A stretch of 64,000 nt of DNA from Megalobrama amblycephala (taxonomy: Eukaryota; Chordata; Actinopteri; Cypriniformes; Xenocyprididae). Location of the stretch: NCBI RefSeq assembly GCF_018812025.1, contig NC_063050.1, positions 4,782,547 to 4,846,546 of the forward strand. The letters run 5' to 3'. Every line of letters begins with the position of its first letter. Positions within the stretch are counted from its first letter, which is position 1. Below, in pieces: positions 46,055-57,638 of this stretch. A model generated the notes under the pieces. The model was not told the origin of the DNA. It saw nothing but the letters and a program-made list of their open reading frames with translations, and ran no database searches. The translations under genes were made by a program, and so were the position numbers.

Positions 46055-46690
46055 CAAGATGGCGGTGAGAATAGACACTACAGCTCAAAGCTCTACTTTT
46101 CAGTGCTTTTTTTTATTTGTTTTTGTATGTCCTTTTGGTTATTTTAACTCCGGTCTGTCGGCCAAACATTATCTACAGCTGACAAGAACTTCTGTTATTA
46201 GGATTACAGAGAGATAGGACTGTTTCAACAGAGTTTCTTCACTCTCATTACATACCAGCAGACATAGCAAGAACTACAATCTGTGGTTCGTAGTGCCGGA
46301 GCACAAAAGGAGGAGACGGCGTCGGGAGAGAAAGCAGAAACGGCGCCGCAGGGCGGGCACATGGGAGAGACTGAGAAAATCACCACATAAACCTCTGCTC
46401 CCCAGCCCTTTTCTTACAGACACAAAGTCTGTTGTGAATAAAATAGATGAGCCGAGGCTTCAGTTGGAGGACAACAGATACATCAGACACTACTGTGTGT
46501 TTATAATTTCAGAATTTCACCCTGGAAATACCCGACGCAGCTGAACTAGCAGGTCGTATTTAACATCATTACGACTGAAACCAGAACTCTCAGAAACAAC
46601 GAGATGGGGGTCTTCGCATTTATATTAGAGAAAAATGGGCTAATAACACTAAGACTGTAGACGGCCACTGTGTTAACAGGAGGTGTTCAT
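46055..46690 (+). mobile_element. LINE 5' fragment (APE endonuclease start)
   Basis: It starts 'ctcaagatggcggtg', followed by a leader and a basic stretch (RRRRRERKQKRRRRAG) leading into LLPSPFLTDTKSVVNKIDEP. That pattern resembles the region just before the endonuclease of fish CR1/L2-like LINEs (usually LPS-FLAN-RSL-NKMDE). A shifted frame continues GGLRIYIREKW. Stops and frame changes make it dead. It may be the family whose 3' end lies at 8346. Confidence 0.6.
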
Positions 46691-46717
46691 CACTACTGCT
46701 TGATTAATGCCTTAATG

Positions 46718-47867
46718 GACCCTTCGCTAAGCCCTGCCCTCCTCAGTTACTGTTGCTACGTCTGTCAAGCTTTCGTGCCTGGCAAGTCATTTACAGTATG
46801 TATCCACCGGTGTCAGACATTTCCAAGGAGATAATTAGTCATTTTTGGTGAACAGGTGAAATATCTGAGAGAGCGAGACAAAAGGGACTGCAGTATGAAT
46901 TTGAGGGATATATCTACGACATAATATGCAACCGATTAGAAAATCATTTAACCAAAATTGAAGCTAAAGCTCCCAGCGCCGAGCAGCAGCCGCCTCGTAT
47001 GCTGACCATTCAAATGTTCATCCACAGCAGGTTAAGTGAAATGTGTGAAAATAACCTAATAATTATAAATCAAACAGCTTATCCATAAATCTTGTGGCAT
47101 AAACACAAGACATTAGCCTGAGCACTTTGCATTGATAACATTCTCCCGCTTATTTTAACGCGCCAGGCTAATGTTACTTCGTCTTGCCTTTAATCATCTT
47201 ATTTTACGTTCAAATATGAATGAATGAATGAATGAGGCATTTATATAGCGCTTCCATATGTACAACTGTACACCCAAAGTGCTTTACAATCTTATCAGGG
47301 TCTCTCCTCATCCACCACCAAATATATGCATTATGAACAAAGAACCGTCATTTTTCCAAGCAATGATGTGCTGAGTTAGCTAACTGGCTAACTCGGGCTT
47401 ACTGCACATCAATACATCATTGATGTCATGATAAATAACACAAAATTGTTGTACTTGCATTATTATAAGGGCAGGTTTAGGGTTGGGGTAGGTGTAGATG
47501 TTAATAAAGCCATAAACCATGTTAATATCACGCTGGAAGCACAATCTGATAGGTAATGTTAGAATTTTTTTTTAATTTTGTCAGATTTTGCTAACATTAC
47601 CTACTGTTTAAGTGGGAGGTAGCAAAATCTGACAGGGTAGCACAAATAGTCAGAACACCAGCATTTCCTTTGGGTTTTAGGTTCCGGGAAGGGAAAAAAA
47701 TTCCACCACCCCATCCAAACTTTTCAGATAGCGGGTATCAGATTTACACAATCCCTATGCACAACGCTTCGGCATGTTTCCTCGCTCGAAAGCTTGACAG
47801 ACCTAGTTAAAGCTGTTAAACCACAATTGGCCTGTGGCGGTTTTCGGGCGTGGCTTAGCGAAGGGTC
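46718..47867. mobile_element. DNA transposon with GACCCTTCGC ends
   Basis: Inverted ends GACCCTTCGCTAAGCC are found at 46718 and, inverted, at 47867. The sequences outside match neighbouring repeat copies, which supports an insertion. A coding trace near 46855-47050 (GEISERARQKGLQYEFEGYI) looks like an exon of a captured or transposon gene, but I do not recognise the family. A (TGAA)n tail with 'catttatatagcgcttcc' at 47217-47300 looks like a nested LINE or SINE 3' end. Confidence 0.6.
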
Positions 47868-47938
47868 AATTATCTCATTAACTTTCTTATTGAATGCTCT
47901 TTGTGTTGACAACACCTCTGCCTAGAATGTTTTATTTT

Positions 47939-48030
47939 AAATCAAAATTTAGTTGAAAGAACGTTTGAGGAACATCATATCTTAAAAAAAATTGGAGAAC
48001 ATTCTTATAACAAAATTCTGTTAGCTAGGA
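47939..48030. repeat. Dispersed 'gttagctagg' repeat, shortened copy
   Basis: It matches parts of 2600-2755 with the middle missing. Confidence 0.6.
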
Positions 48031-48324
48031 TGAGATTAAGTCCATGACTTGAATATGATTATTGGGTAAATATGTATTTCCCTGTACAGACAGTGATCAT
48101 TATTTACCCTCAGTCTGTTTTGAATCAGCTTTAAAAGTGGAAGAAGCCTTCACATTGATGAATGAAAGTGACAGCAGATTACACAAACACATCAGGCTGA
48201 GCAAAGAGGAATGTTTGAGTTTAACAATGACTTCGTTCTTCACATTGAAACCATCACAGCAGTAAACAGACACTCCTAACAATGAAAGAAAACAATAAAA
48301 TTAAATTTAATTTTTAAATATTAC

Positions 48325-48429
48325 CTTTTTTTTGCCCCTGAAACTCCTTCAGCTCAGCGGTTTTCAGGTCCTCCAGTGATTCCTTAAGCAGGTCTTTAAC
48401 AGACGCCATATTCCTTCACTGATTCACTT
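48325..48429 (-). CDS. NLR gene, truncated PYD exon with start codon
   Basis: This is the first coding exon of the minus-strand NLR gene. The acceptor 'ttgtcctgcag' ends at 48430, so a 5' UTR exon should lie upstream (to the right). The ATG is at 48409 (context gaatATGG). The translation begins MASVKDLLKESLEDLKTAEL and reaches KEFQ, the first helices of a Pyrin domain, which in this family recruits ASC-type adaptors through death-fold contacts. A normal PYD runs about 85-90 residues in one exon. Here the match stops after 24 residues, at an A-rich 'gggcaaaaaaaagg', and a GTAATA donor follows at 48324. The spliced codon G|TG keeps the linker exon in frame, so the shortened reading frame stays open. 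Either the PYD is lost or the rest was deleted by a repeat insertion. Confidence 0.7.
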
Positions 48430-48527
48430 CTGCAGGACAAAATAAAAAAGATCTTTAGTATTTTTGTGATCAGATCGGGTCTCTTAGAGGCAAATCATTC
48501 AAACTCTTCTGTTAAACACCGCTGCAG

Positions 48528-48660
48528 AGGTGTAAAGTCCAGGGGTCAGAAAGTAAAGTCCTGCCATATCTTTATTCCACCCACTGAAGCAGTGTTAAAG
48601 TTAATGAGATAATTAAACCGAAATCAAGCAGAATCACCAAAGGAGAAAATCTCAATAAAC
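48528..48660. repeat. Truncated copy of the Tol2-like-ended element
   Basis: It starts 'cagaggtgtaaagtccaggg' and aligns inverted with 2340-2507. The other end is missing. The sequence from 48661 to 49080 holds nothing recognised. Confidence 0.65.
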
Positions 48661-49080
48661 ATAAAATTTCTCAAGAGCAATTTTTGAAGGGGACACAAAT
48701 AATACAACCAAAATTTTACTTAAAGGATATATGTAATGTTACACAGAAGAAAATTTTACTACTATTATTATTATTATTGTAGCATGAAGACTATGCCATT
48801 ATGCTCATTGTTTCTCTTTGGTTCAGTGAAAAAACTGACTAAATTGGCCAAAATATTATTTTTCAAAATCATTTATTTATTGGAATATTTTTGAAGTTGT
48901 TTACAACCAAGTCACCAAAATATGATGAATACACATTGAGCAAAACCCAACACACAACAGTCAATCAATTAGCCTTATTAAAGTTCACATTTTACATTGC
49001 CTGCTTTTGTTCTTGGTGGCTATAAGGCTCAAATGATGTCACATAGGCTTTGTGATGTCATTTAAAGGACCAGAGTATTG

Positions 49081-49688
49081 CCCAGATAGCACACGTACGT
49101 CTGCAAGACGTCTGTTAAAGATTACTTCATCTGGAAAGCATCTGCTGTTTACAAACATCTAATAGACGTCTTTAAGATGTCAGTTTTACATACATTCTAA
49201 ATCATAAACATCTTAAAGACGTCTTCTAAACGTCTATTTGACATCTGACAGGATACGTCCTATAGACGTATTCCAGATGAGTAAACACCCTAAATAATAC
49301 GTCTTCCAGACGTAAACACACACATCAAATAGACATCTCCGAGATGTACGTGTGCTATCAGGGTATTCTTATCACAATGTTAGTTGATGTTGGTGTGGGT
49401 GACTTCCCAGATAGCACACGTACGTCTGCAAGACGTCTGTTAAAGATCACTTCATCTGGAAAGCATCTGCTGTTTACAAACATTTAATAGACGTCTTTAA
49501 AATGTCAGTTTTACATACATTCTAAATCATAAACATCTCAAAGACATCTTCTAAACGTCTATTTGACATCTGACAGGATACGTCCTATAGACGTATTCCA
49601 GATGAGCAAACACTCTAAATAATACGTCTTCCAGACGTAATCACACACATCAAATAGACGTCTCCGAGATGTACGTGTGCTATCAGGG
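49081..49688. repeat. Twin 283-bp MITEs in direct orientation
   Basis: Copies at 49081-49363 and 49406-49688 have equal length and differ at only a few bases. Each has inverted ends CCCAGATAGCACACGTAC and CCCTGATAGCACACGTAC and an interior packed with variants of 'agacgtct'. They are 42 bp apart. Confidence 0.9.
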
Positions 49689-49789
49689 TTACTATCCAAC
49701 AAGCCAGCAAACAAGCTAGGTAACATTACAATCACTAATTAAAGCGTTCACCACGCTCTCCCAGCTAATAAGGTGCAATGACCTATATT

Positions 49790-50150
49790 TCAATTAAGGA
49801 TACAAAGAAGGTCTGCACTCTAAAAGAGACTTTAATAGAAGTTCACAGGAGATAAGTCAACAAACGTTTCGGCTCTTCGCCTTCGTCATCGTAACAATTT
49901 CATTCACTCTCAATGATTATATAGAAAATATACTCTACAATCATGATTAAAACAATCAAATAATTAGTCCAAACTTCAGATTTAAGTCTATAATAGGTCA
50001 CAATTAAATGACAAGAGTAAATCACATATTAAATCTAGCAATGATACACAACGATCTCCAAGGGACCAGAATAGATCCTTCAAAAACAAAATACCACAAT
50101 AGCTCCATCAACAATATAAATGGGGTACAATAACACATCATTACAATCAC
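49790..50150 (-). mobile_element. Possible Penelope-like element fragment with decayed hammerhead
   Basis: On the minus strand, 49892-49862 reads ATGACGA, a GGC-GAAGA-GCC hairpin, then GAAACG. This is a hammerhead core in which the first invariant C is A. It is followed by 'agtgcagaccttctttgt', a phrase I associate with Penelope-like element ends. No RT is present. The flanking AT-rich part (49900-50150) has no further sign. Confidence 0.4.
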
Positions 50151-50254
50151 TAAAATGGTGGACTCACTGAAAAAAATCATGAGTTATCATCTTTCTTTCT
50201 TTTTTTTTATAACTAATTACTCAGCATCGTCGGTATTAAAGAGAAAATAATCAC

Positions 50255-50877
50255 TAGTGATGTTACGGTCTGTGCCGAGGCTTCGGAGCGTGTGTCGAGA
50301 AATCCCGGAAGCTTTCAGTGAAGCGCGTATCGAGGCTTGTATCGCTTTAGATCAGTGACGTCATTGATGACGTTCGAAGCCTCGCTTCTGCCTGACTGGT
50401 TCGAATGTTTCGACTGGATGTGGTTCAAATCTTGGCGCGATATTTTGACAGATATATAAACCATGGGATCCCCTCAGATTGTGTGGTTTTAGAATAATAA
50501 TATCGCCCGTCCTGCCTATTATGACCAAAGAATTTATTACACACATCCCCATTCATTTAAAAACCAATACGTTTATTACACAGTTATGTTATACAATCAT
50601 TATATACAACCAGAAAGTACACATTACATTCAAATAAATATTTATAAGTCTTTGTGGAAATAGATTTTTTCTTCACCGTTATTTCTAAGCCATAACTGCC
50701 GCAAAATACAGTGTATCACAGATCACATCAGGACATCTGTAATGTGTCTACTTGTTTTACACTCTTTGACCACCAGGTGGTATTGTGGGCAAATGAAGCC
50801 TCAAGAAATGAACCCTTTTGTGAACCACTTGGCTGAAAAGCTTCAATGCTTCATGAGGCTTCATCTCGCCATCACTA
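50255..50877. mobile_element. hAT MITE with perfect 8-bp duplication
   Basis: Target duplication 'ataatcac' lies at 50247-50254 and 50878-50885. The ends are TAGTGATGTTACG and, inverted, TAGTGATGGCGAG. It is 623 bp with no transposase. Confidence 0.92.
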
Positions 50878-51432
50878 ATAATCACTTCATCCGATGTTTT
50901 TGAATAAAATAGCACTGACAGCCTACTTACTGGAACTACTCTCAACTACTGTCTGAAGAACTGTTTGTGTTCTCTCCCGCCGGTGCCGCCAGACTTGTAC
51001 ACTCACAAGTGTGACGTGCGCAGTGGACCAAACCACTGTGAGGCAAGGGAGGGGTGAATCAAAATGTTTCTAAACTTAAAACGCCTGTTTGCATTAGTAT
51101 TGCTTTACTACTTACATAATGATTTTAAGTATATATAATTTATTTACAATACTTAGAGTGTTTTATATTATATTTTTTGGGGGGGGACAGCACTCAGATA
51201 GGGGGGGGGTCTTGAAAATCCTGTCCTGCTCTCACATATTTTGAATATCAACGTAAAGCTTGTTTTGTGATGTTCAGAGTTGATATGAATATTTTGTTGA
51301 TTGTCACTATTGTTGAGGTTCATACACTGAATCTTGATGTTTGTGTGAGTCTACATGATCCTGTGAGAATAATTCCTGCACAAAGACTTAATAACATTCA
51401 GTTTCAATTCAATTTCATACAGTGTTATTCTA

Positions 51433-52891
51433 AAGGTAGGAACACACCAAGCTGACACTGATGAACTAGTGGTGACGAAAGCAGACAGTGGGGTTGGCTC
51501 ACGTCGGCAGCGTCTGTGTCCAAAGTTGGCCTGACACACCAAACCAACGCTAGACACCCAACAGCCAAGTAGCACGTCTGTTCAGCGCCTACATAAGATG
51601 AAATGCCTTTCCGAGCCAGCAGGTGGCAGTAGCTGAACAGCCAATCAGAATGATCAGAATGGCCCGACGGACCGACGAGCTCTGACGCCGATTTCGAATC
51701 GGCTGAAAAAAAGCAGACGAGGACCAACTTCAGCCAACGGTGCAGAACCGGGTGTGTCTCATACGTTCTGAAAAGTGAAGCCACGGGCTCTTTGATCGCC
51801 CCCTGGAGGCTGGATGCAGTACAGGTCATAAACCCCGCCCTCTCAATGCAGTCGAATGAGACTTCAGTGAAAACTTAAAAATAAATTCTGCTTCAAATAA
51901 AACTTTCTGAAAGATGGTTTTGGTCATTTAAGGTAGTTGTTATCACACTGATATATATTCAATTGTTAGTTTTTGTGATGATTTAGATTTTAGCTAGCAA
52001 TTTGATGCTATAAATACGGGGTGTGTCGTCATGATTCGATTGACAGCTTGTCTGAGGACTGTCGGAGCTTCGAGGGGAGATTGAAGATGTATTAACTAAC
52101 TGTTAATTTTCGATTTCTTTGTTATTTAACACCAACAAAATGAGTTGTTCAGCAGTAATCTGTACTAACTACAGGACCTACAGGACCTGACGGATCACTG
52201 AACTTTTTTTCTGTAACATCAAATGTGGGCGTTATAAGCTAATTAATAAATGTTAGTTAAGATAACGCACCTAATGTTAACCATGTCGGAAAAAGCAGGT
52301 GATCGTTATCTGGCAGTTACTTATTATTTTTATGGGTATAAAATAATAATTAGCAGGACAAAACTAATGATAGCTTACTCTAATTACAGCAATCGATCTC
52401 CTGTAACGTTAGTTGAACTTGATTTAAAATGGCAGGACCGTTTCTGACGATTTAGAGTTGTTTCTAGTGGCATATTATATTGAGTTTATCTACTGAATTT
52501 GCTGTTTCAAAAATATTATTGCTCTAGAAACAGAATAGCCTATTATTTTATAGGTAGACTTTTAAATTGTGTATAATTTTTATAGTCTATTTAAAATACA
52601 TGAATGATGACGCAGTCGTCTGGGCGGAAGTTTGATATCGCGACTCCGCCTCCGGCTCCACTGACGATTCCTTCTGCGCATGCCCAGGCTCCAAACTTTT
52701 TTTTTTTTGACGTATTGCGTAACGTGTCAGCGCCCATTCATCAGCCCATTTTGGCTTCAGTTCAATACAATGGAAGGAAGCGGCGTCGCGTCGTCCATCT
52801 TTTTTTACAGTCTATGTGCAGAACACACTGAGAAAACTTAGTCGGCCAACGAACAAAAACTGCCCGACGGCCGACCATGTGTTCCAGCTCC
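51433..52891. mobile_element. MITE with GGAACACA ends, carrying a second element
   Basis: The outer ends 'ggaacacaccaag' and, inverted, 'ggaacacatggtcggc' are imperfect inverted repeats. Within it, about 51765-52822 belongs to a different common cyprinid DNA element ('cgccccctggaggctggatg', 'aggtcataaaccccgcc'). Inside that, an ATG at 52140 starts a short peptide resembling the N-terminus of a THAP zinc finger. The sequence from 50886 to 51432 has no recognised gene. Confidence 0.55.
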
Positions 52892-52933
52892 TATAATGTT
52901 AAATTATTCAATCTAAATCATGTCCTTATAGAT

Positions 52934-53159
52934 CTATGGAAGCCTGTTTCCACCACTGAATAATTAATTAATTTAATAACAGTAAGTGCAACTTTTTTTC
53001 TCACGATTGCGAGTTATGAAGTTACAATTCTTAGATATAAACTCGCAATTGCGTAAAATAAAGTCAGAATTGTGAGGAAAAAAAGTCAGAATCCTGAGAT
53101 AAAAAGTCGCAATTACTGTTTTTATTTTTTTATTTAGTGGTGGAAACGGGCTTCCATAG
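52934..53159. mobile_element. 226-bp MITE
   Basis: Inverted ends 'ctatggaagcctgtttccac' and 'ctatggaagcccgtttccac' (other strand) leave no doubt. The interior has several inverted 'cgcaatt' and 'agtcagaat' phrases. Confidence 0.88.
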
Positions 53160-55069
53160 AGATCAGAGAATCAGGCCACTTCATGATAACTGAATCATCA
53201 AATCATTTTTTTTTCTCATAACTTCTGCTTTATGGGGTTAAACGGTGACTTCAAACTTTATTATTATCAATAAAACAGCGCTAAGGCTTCCTGCAGGTTA
53301 AGTGAGGGCTGCTCGTGCAGGACCAGAGCTGAGGACCAGCGTTTTACCATTGAACACATTCTCAGGAGTCCTGCGCTGAAGTGCTCGTAAAGGGCAAGTG
53401 CAGGCTTGTTTGCTGGTACACTCCACCTTATTTTGCAATGCAGAAGTTAGCTTTTTTTCTTCAGAATGTGTAAGACTTCCTGTTCATTAATATAATAGGT
53501 AGAAGAATAACAACAATGCATTGCTCTACAAACCAGTGTTTATGATTATGATAATGAAATTATAATAACATGATAACATTCAAATTTTGCAACATAAAGC
53601 ATCATTACGGACTGTTTCTGTACAGGTAAAGTATGACATAAGGAGCCAGAAACATTCAAGTTAAATTTTGTTAAATCGATATTATTGTAAATCTATATCG
53701 AGACACTTAAATTACTTAAAGTTATGAAAATTATAAGAAAAACAATTCGGAATAAATATGAGCACAGACCTTCTATCGGTGAAATGGAGTCTTGTCATGA
53801 AGCACTTTACTTTCGATTTCACTTGGTTAGAAAAAACCAGAGCCGTGGAAAAACGACACTCCCATAGACCGCCATAGGAACTTTGGAATGCGGAAGTAAC
53901 GCGTGTCGTGGACTATGGTCGTGGAGCAGCCGATAGTTCCAAACACTGAAGAAAAAAAAAAAAAAAAAAAAAAGTTCCAAACACTGATAGTTCCAGCGCT
54001 GAACCCCGGGCCCATTCATTTTCAGTGATTCTGAAGATCGCTCGCTGGTAAGTTGATGAAATTACTGCATTTTTGACATTTGAACGCATTTCCTGACCTC
54101 TCATGAATCTAGTCAGTAATTGTATGTTATGTAACCTGCTTTAGTTAATGTTTATTGTAAGTTAATAACGTTAGTTACTCTAATTGCAGCTAGCTTAAGT
54201 GACCAACACTTCACTAACTTTAGCTACCATAACCTGACGTCAGTTGGGCCACATTTACTTTTACCTTTACAAGTTCGTTGTCAAACAACGTTTATCTTCG
54301 GTTATTAGATTTGTTGTTAATGGTAGAAATACTTAGATGCCAGTTCATTAAAGTACCAGAGAATAACAAGGAGGTTGCATACACTATATTAGGAACACCT
54401 TTACAATCTAATGTAATTCAATACAACAGCTCTGCCATGAATTCCACTTTAATGAAGTTTATAATCAGCCAGAAATGTGTAAATTCAATACAGAGGTCAT
54501 AGTTAAAGGTGATGTTTCACTACATTGTGTTCAGATGGGTTTCAGATGGGTGGCCAGAATATTAAACACATCTGGATATAAAGCAACAAGTTCAAAAACA
54601 CCCCCACAAACTATGACCTCAATGCTAAATCATCATTAAATTTACACCTCTATGACAGCATAAAATATCTATATATATAATATAATCTTTTCCCTTATTT
54701 GCTTAATTTCTTGGATGAGCAAAATAATCACCCAGCTTCTTCCATAATGTTATTGTGTGGAAAAATAAAAATTTGAATAACAATAGTGGTTTGTATATAG
54801 ATATGTATTTTTTTTTTTCTCATTTAATTTTATCTGTACTGGATTACAGAGCCAAAATAACAGAAATCATGACAAATGTCTAAATAGTTATGGACCGAAC
54901 TGTAGTTCTCACTTCTGTAATGTCAAGCTCGTGAAAATGTTTTGGAAATGTGTATTTAATCTGTCCTTCAATGTATTAACCTTTACACTGTTTCCTCTTT
55001 CTTCACAACGCCCAGTTCTGTCCAGCAGCAGGCTTGACTCGACTCCAGACCCGGTCTCCTCCCAGACCC
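53160..55069. other. No gene recognised
   Basis: Notable only is a poly(A) tract at 53952-53972 flanked by a 15-bp direct repeat. The ORFs over it are artefacts of the homopolymer. The remainder is AT-rich with no terminal repeats seen. Confidence 0.45.
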
Positions 55070-55718
55070 AGGCCCTGTTTTCACCTGGAGTTAAAATGCA
55101 TTTTGGTTGATCGGATCACAAGTGGACGAGGGAGACACATACACGTTTACACCTGGTGTTTTAATCCATCTCTTTTGTCCTCTTTCAACCACTTCTGTCC
55201 CGATTTCTTCAAGGGGGTGGGTAAATATATGGGTTTTTATAGATCTTTCAATCTAACAGACAAAATAAGCTTGAGCAGTTTACATATGAACACGCCCAGA
55301 GATGACAGTAAAACATACAGAGAGCATCAGTGTTTGTTTCTGCTCTGACAGACGCGAGACCAGCTGAACGCAGTGAGTGTGTGTTAGAAATCAGGGATGG
55401 TGAGAGAACATTTTGGTATGTTTTTCATCTTCAAACCAAACTTGGGTCTTCAGCCAACAATGTTTAAATCCCGTCTGGCTAGCGTGCTTCCCATAATGTT
55501 TACACATAGGTCAGTAGATGGAGAGTAGACAGTCTTTAGTGGCGGTTCGAACACATTCGACCACATGAGCGTTTACACTATGAAAGCAGCATTTTCAAAT
55601 ACCTCTGGAAGTGGTCGAAGGTGGACAAACTCAAACTAGACCCCATTTACACCTGTATTTAGTGTTGTCCACTTGTGATCAGCCAAAACGCATCTTAACA
55701 CCAGGTGGAAACAGGCCC
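55070..55718. mobile_element. MITE with ~60-bp inverted ends
   Basis: 'ggccctgttttcacctgg' on the left and, inverted, 'gggcctgtttccacctgg' on the right. Both continue through 'ttttgg' and 'gatc' to 'cacaagtggac'. No transposase; the ORF at 55034 is chance. Confidence 0.88.
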
Positions 55719-56203
55719 ACAGTCTGCTTCTGGCAGTGGAATGCTTTCACCCAAAAATTCAAGTAACTATAGCATTACTTATAGTGTGGAGTTTGAATGC
55801 TTTTGTTATCAATGTATATATAAGCATTTGACCGATTCTCGATTCACCACCAGGTCTCCAGATCATCCTGCGCTAGAAGAATGTAATGGCTATTGTGAAC
55901 ACTTATATTCCTTTTCTGGCCTGCTTTCTGCCATCTTTCTCTCCCTGTAGGAAGTCGAATGAGTTTCTTTGAAGAGAGAACATTCAAGGAAAACTTACCT
56001 ACTCTCTCCCTGGATATAATATATAATTAAATGTGAATGTATCTTAACATAACACATCATAGGATTTTAGTAATATTTATGACCATAGGAGCATGAGAAA
56101 AATATATACAGTACATGCTGTAAATGTATACCTTATGGGAGCAGCTTCCTTAAACACTCACAAAAAATTAATTCAATTCAAAGGACTTTATTTGCATGAA
56201 AAC

Positions 56204-56248
<45 letters not shown>

Positions 56249-57054
56249 CATACTACATGAATACACGTATGTTTGTATGTATTTGTGTGTGTGTTCTGAT
56301 GAATGGTATAGCCTATAGGTAAAGGCTATGATGAAGGGGTACATTAGCATTTCTGTTAACTGGATTCATTTCAGTATGGCTAACGTTATGGATCGTATTT
56401 AGGAACATTGTTAATTCACTCAGTAACCATCTCTCCAGTTACCTGTACATTTTAACATACTACACTGTTAACGATAATGACCTCTCTTTCAACTCTCCAG
56501 ATACAAAAGTGTAGTCAACGTAGTAATCAATTTTATTCAATATTTAATCAGAATTATGCGTTAATATGTACCGAAAAAAATGCTGCAAATACAGTAGTTG
56601 CTGTGAATGTGTTTTACGTTATGGGAGCAGCCCCTCTTCACTCCAAAATTAAACACAAAAACTGATTAATGCTGTTTCCGCCACTCCCCAGGAAAAAAAG
56701 GCTATCATATGTAATGTAAGTGTCAGCATAATAATTAATGTATATTATGCGTCAATATTTACGGATAATTGCTACAAATATAGCTACAGCTGTCTGTTCC
56801 GCTTAAAACCATTCAAACTAGTTGACGGCGCGGATTTGTTTGGAACTATTGAGAGCTACACGAACCACGTGACAGCGTGGCGGCGAGATCAAAGAGTGTC
56901 GCAACTCTCATATTTAACGGCTCTGGAAAAAACTAATAAATAATTCCTGAGGGGGAAACCTGTGATTGGATCATTTCCATCACCAGCTGACTTTGATTGG
57001 TTCATCGTTCTGCTGGAATCAGGTTCAGTAGTTGTTTGTATGGACATTTTTAAT
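55719..57054. other. No gene recognised
   Basis: A (TA)n microsatellite lies at 56209-56246. The phrases 'atgctgtaaatgtataccttatgggagcagc' (split at 56117-56147) and 'gctgtgaatgtgttttacgttatgggagcagc' (split at 56599-56631) are diverged copies of one unit. Confidence 0.4.
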
Positions 57055-57260
57055 CCAGCTGAGGGCTGTTTCATAAAACAAGATTAGAAAACAAGCCAGG
57101 CTTATTTTACTTAGTCAGACTTGTTGTCAGCGAATTCTGTTTCATAAAACAAACTTAAATTAGTTCAAACTCAGTTACTCTGGCAACTTATGCTGGGAAA
57201 CTAGCCTGGTCTGGAGCAGGCTAACTGTCAGGCTAAGCTGAGCTCCTCTAACACTGACCA
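57055..57260. mobile_element. MITE fragment
   Basis: 'gggctgtttcataaaacaag' and 'tctggagcaggctaactgtc' are hallmark phrases of a common cyprinid MITE. 'ctgtttcataaaacaa' occurs twice. The right end is unclear. Confidence 0.45.
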
Positions 57261-57318
57261 ATAGGAACGCAATGATATTACAGCTGACTCTCTCACATAC
57301 AATTATTTGACCTTATTA

Positions 57319-57350
<32 letters not shown>

Positions 57351-57638
57351 TTTTTTTTCTAACTCTTGTTTTCACCCCTTGGACTGCATTTCCCCTAACA
57401 AACTTCCTGGACTCATTATCCCGTTTCATTGCACCCAATGGTTTGTTTCTGCTTTTGTTATCGTGGTTTCATTTACGGTCACCGGCTTCTGTTTGTGTTT
57501 TTCTTTGTTTTTGTATGGACTGTTCTGTGGACTTTGACCCTCGCCTGCCTGGATTATGTTTATTGGATTACCCCATTAAAGCTGCACTTGGATCTTACCT
57601 TCTTGTCTCTGTGCCATTACGTGACAGAAACCACGATC

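Noticed and set aside
48062..48265. Exon-like ORF between NLR PYD and linker exons
   Set aside because: Both strands are open for about 60 codons, but neither resembles PYD, LRR or B30.2 sequence and splice sites are not convincing.
49081..49688. CRISPR-like regular repeat
   Set aside because: Two 283-bp copies with inverted ends are MITEs. There is no array of short repeats with unique spacers, and the genome is eukaryotic.
53819..54104. Three overlapping ORFs with poly-F
   Set aside because: They read the complement of a poly(A) tract in three frames; no domain outside it.
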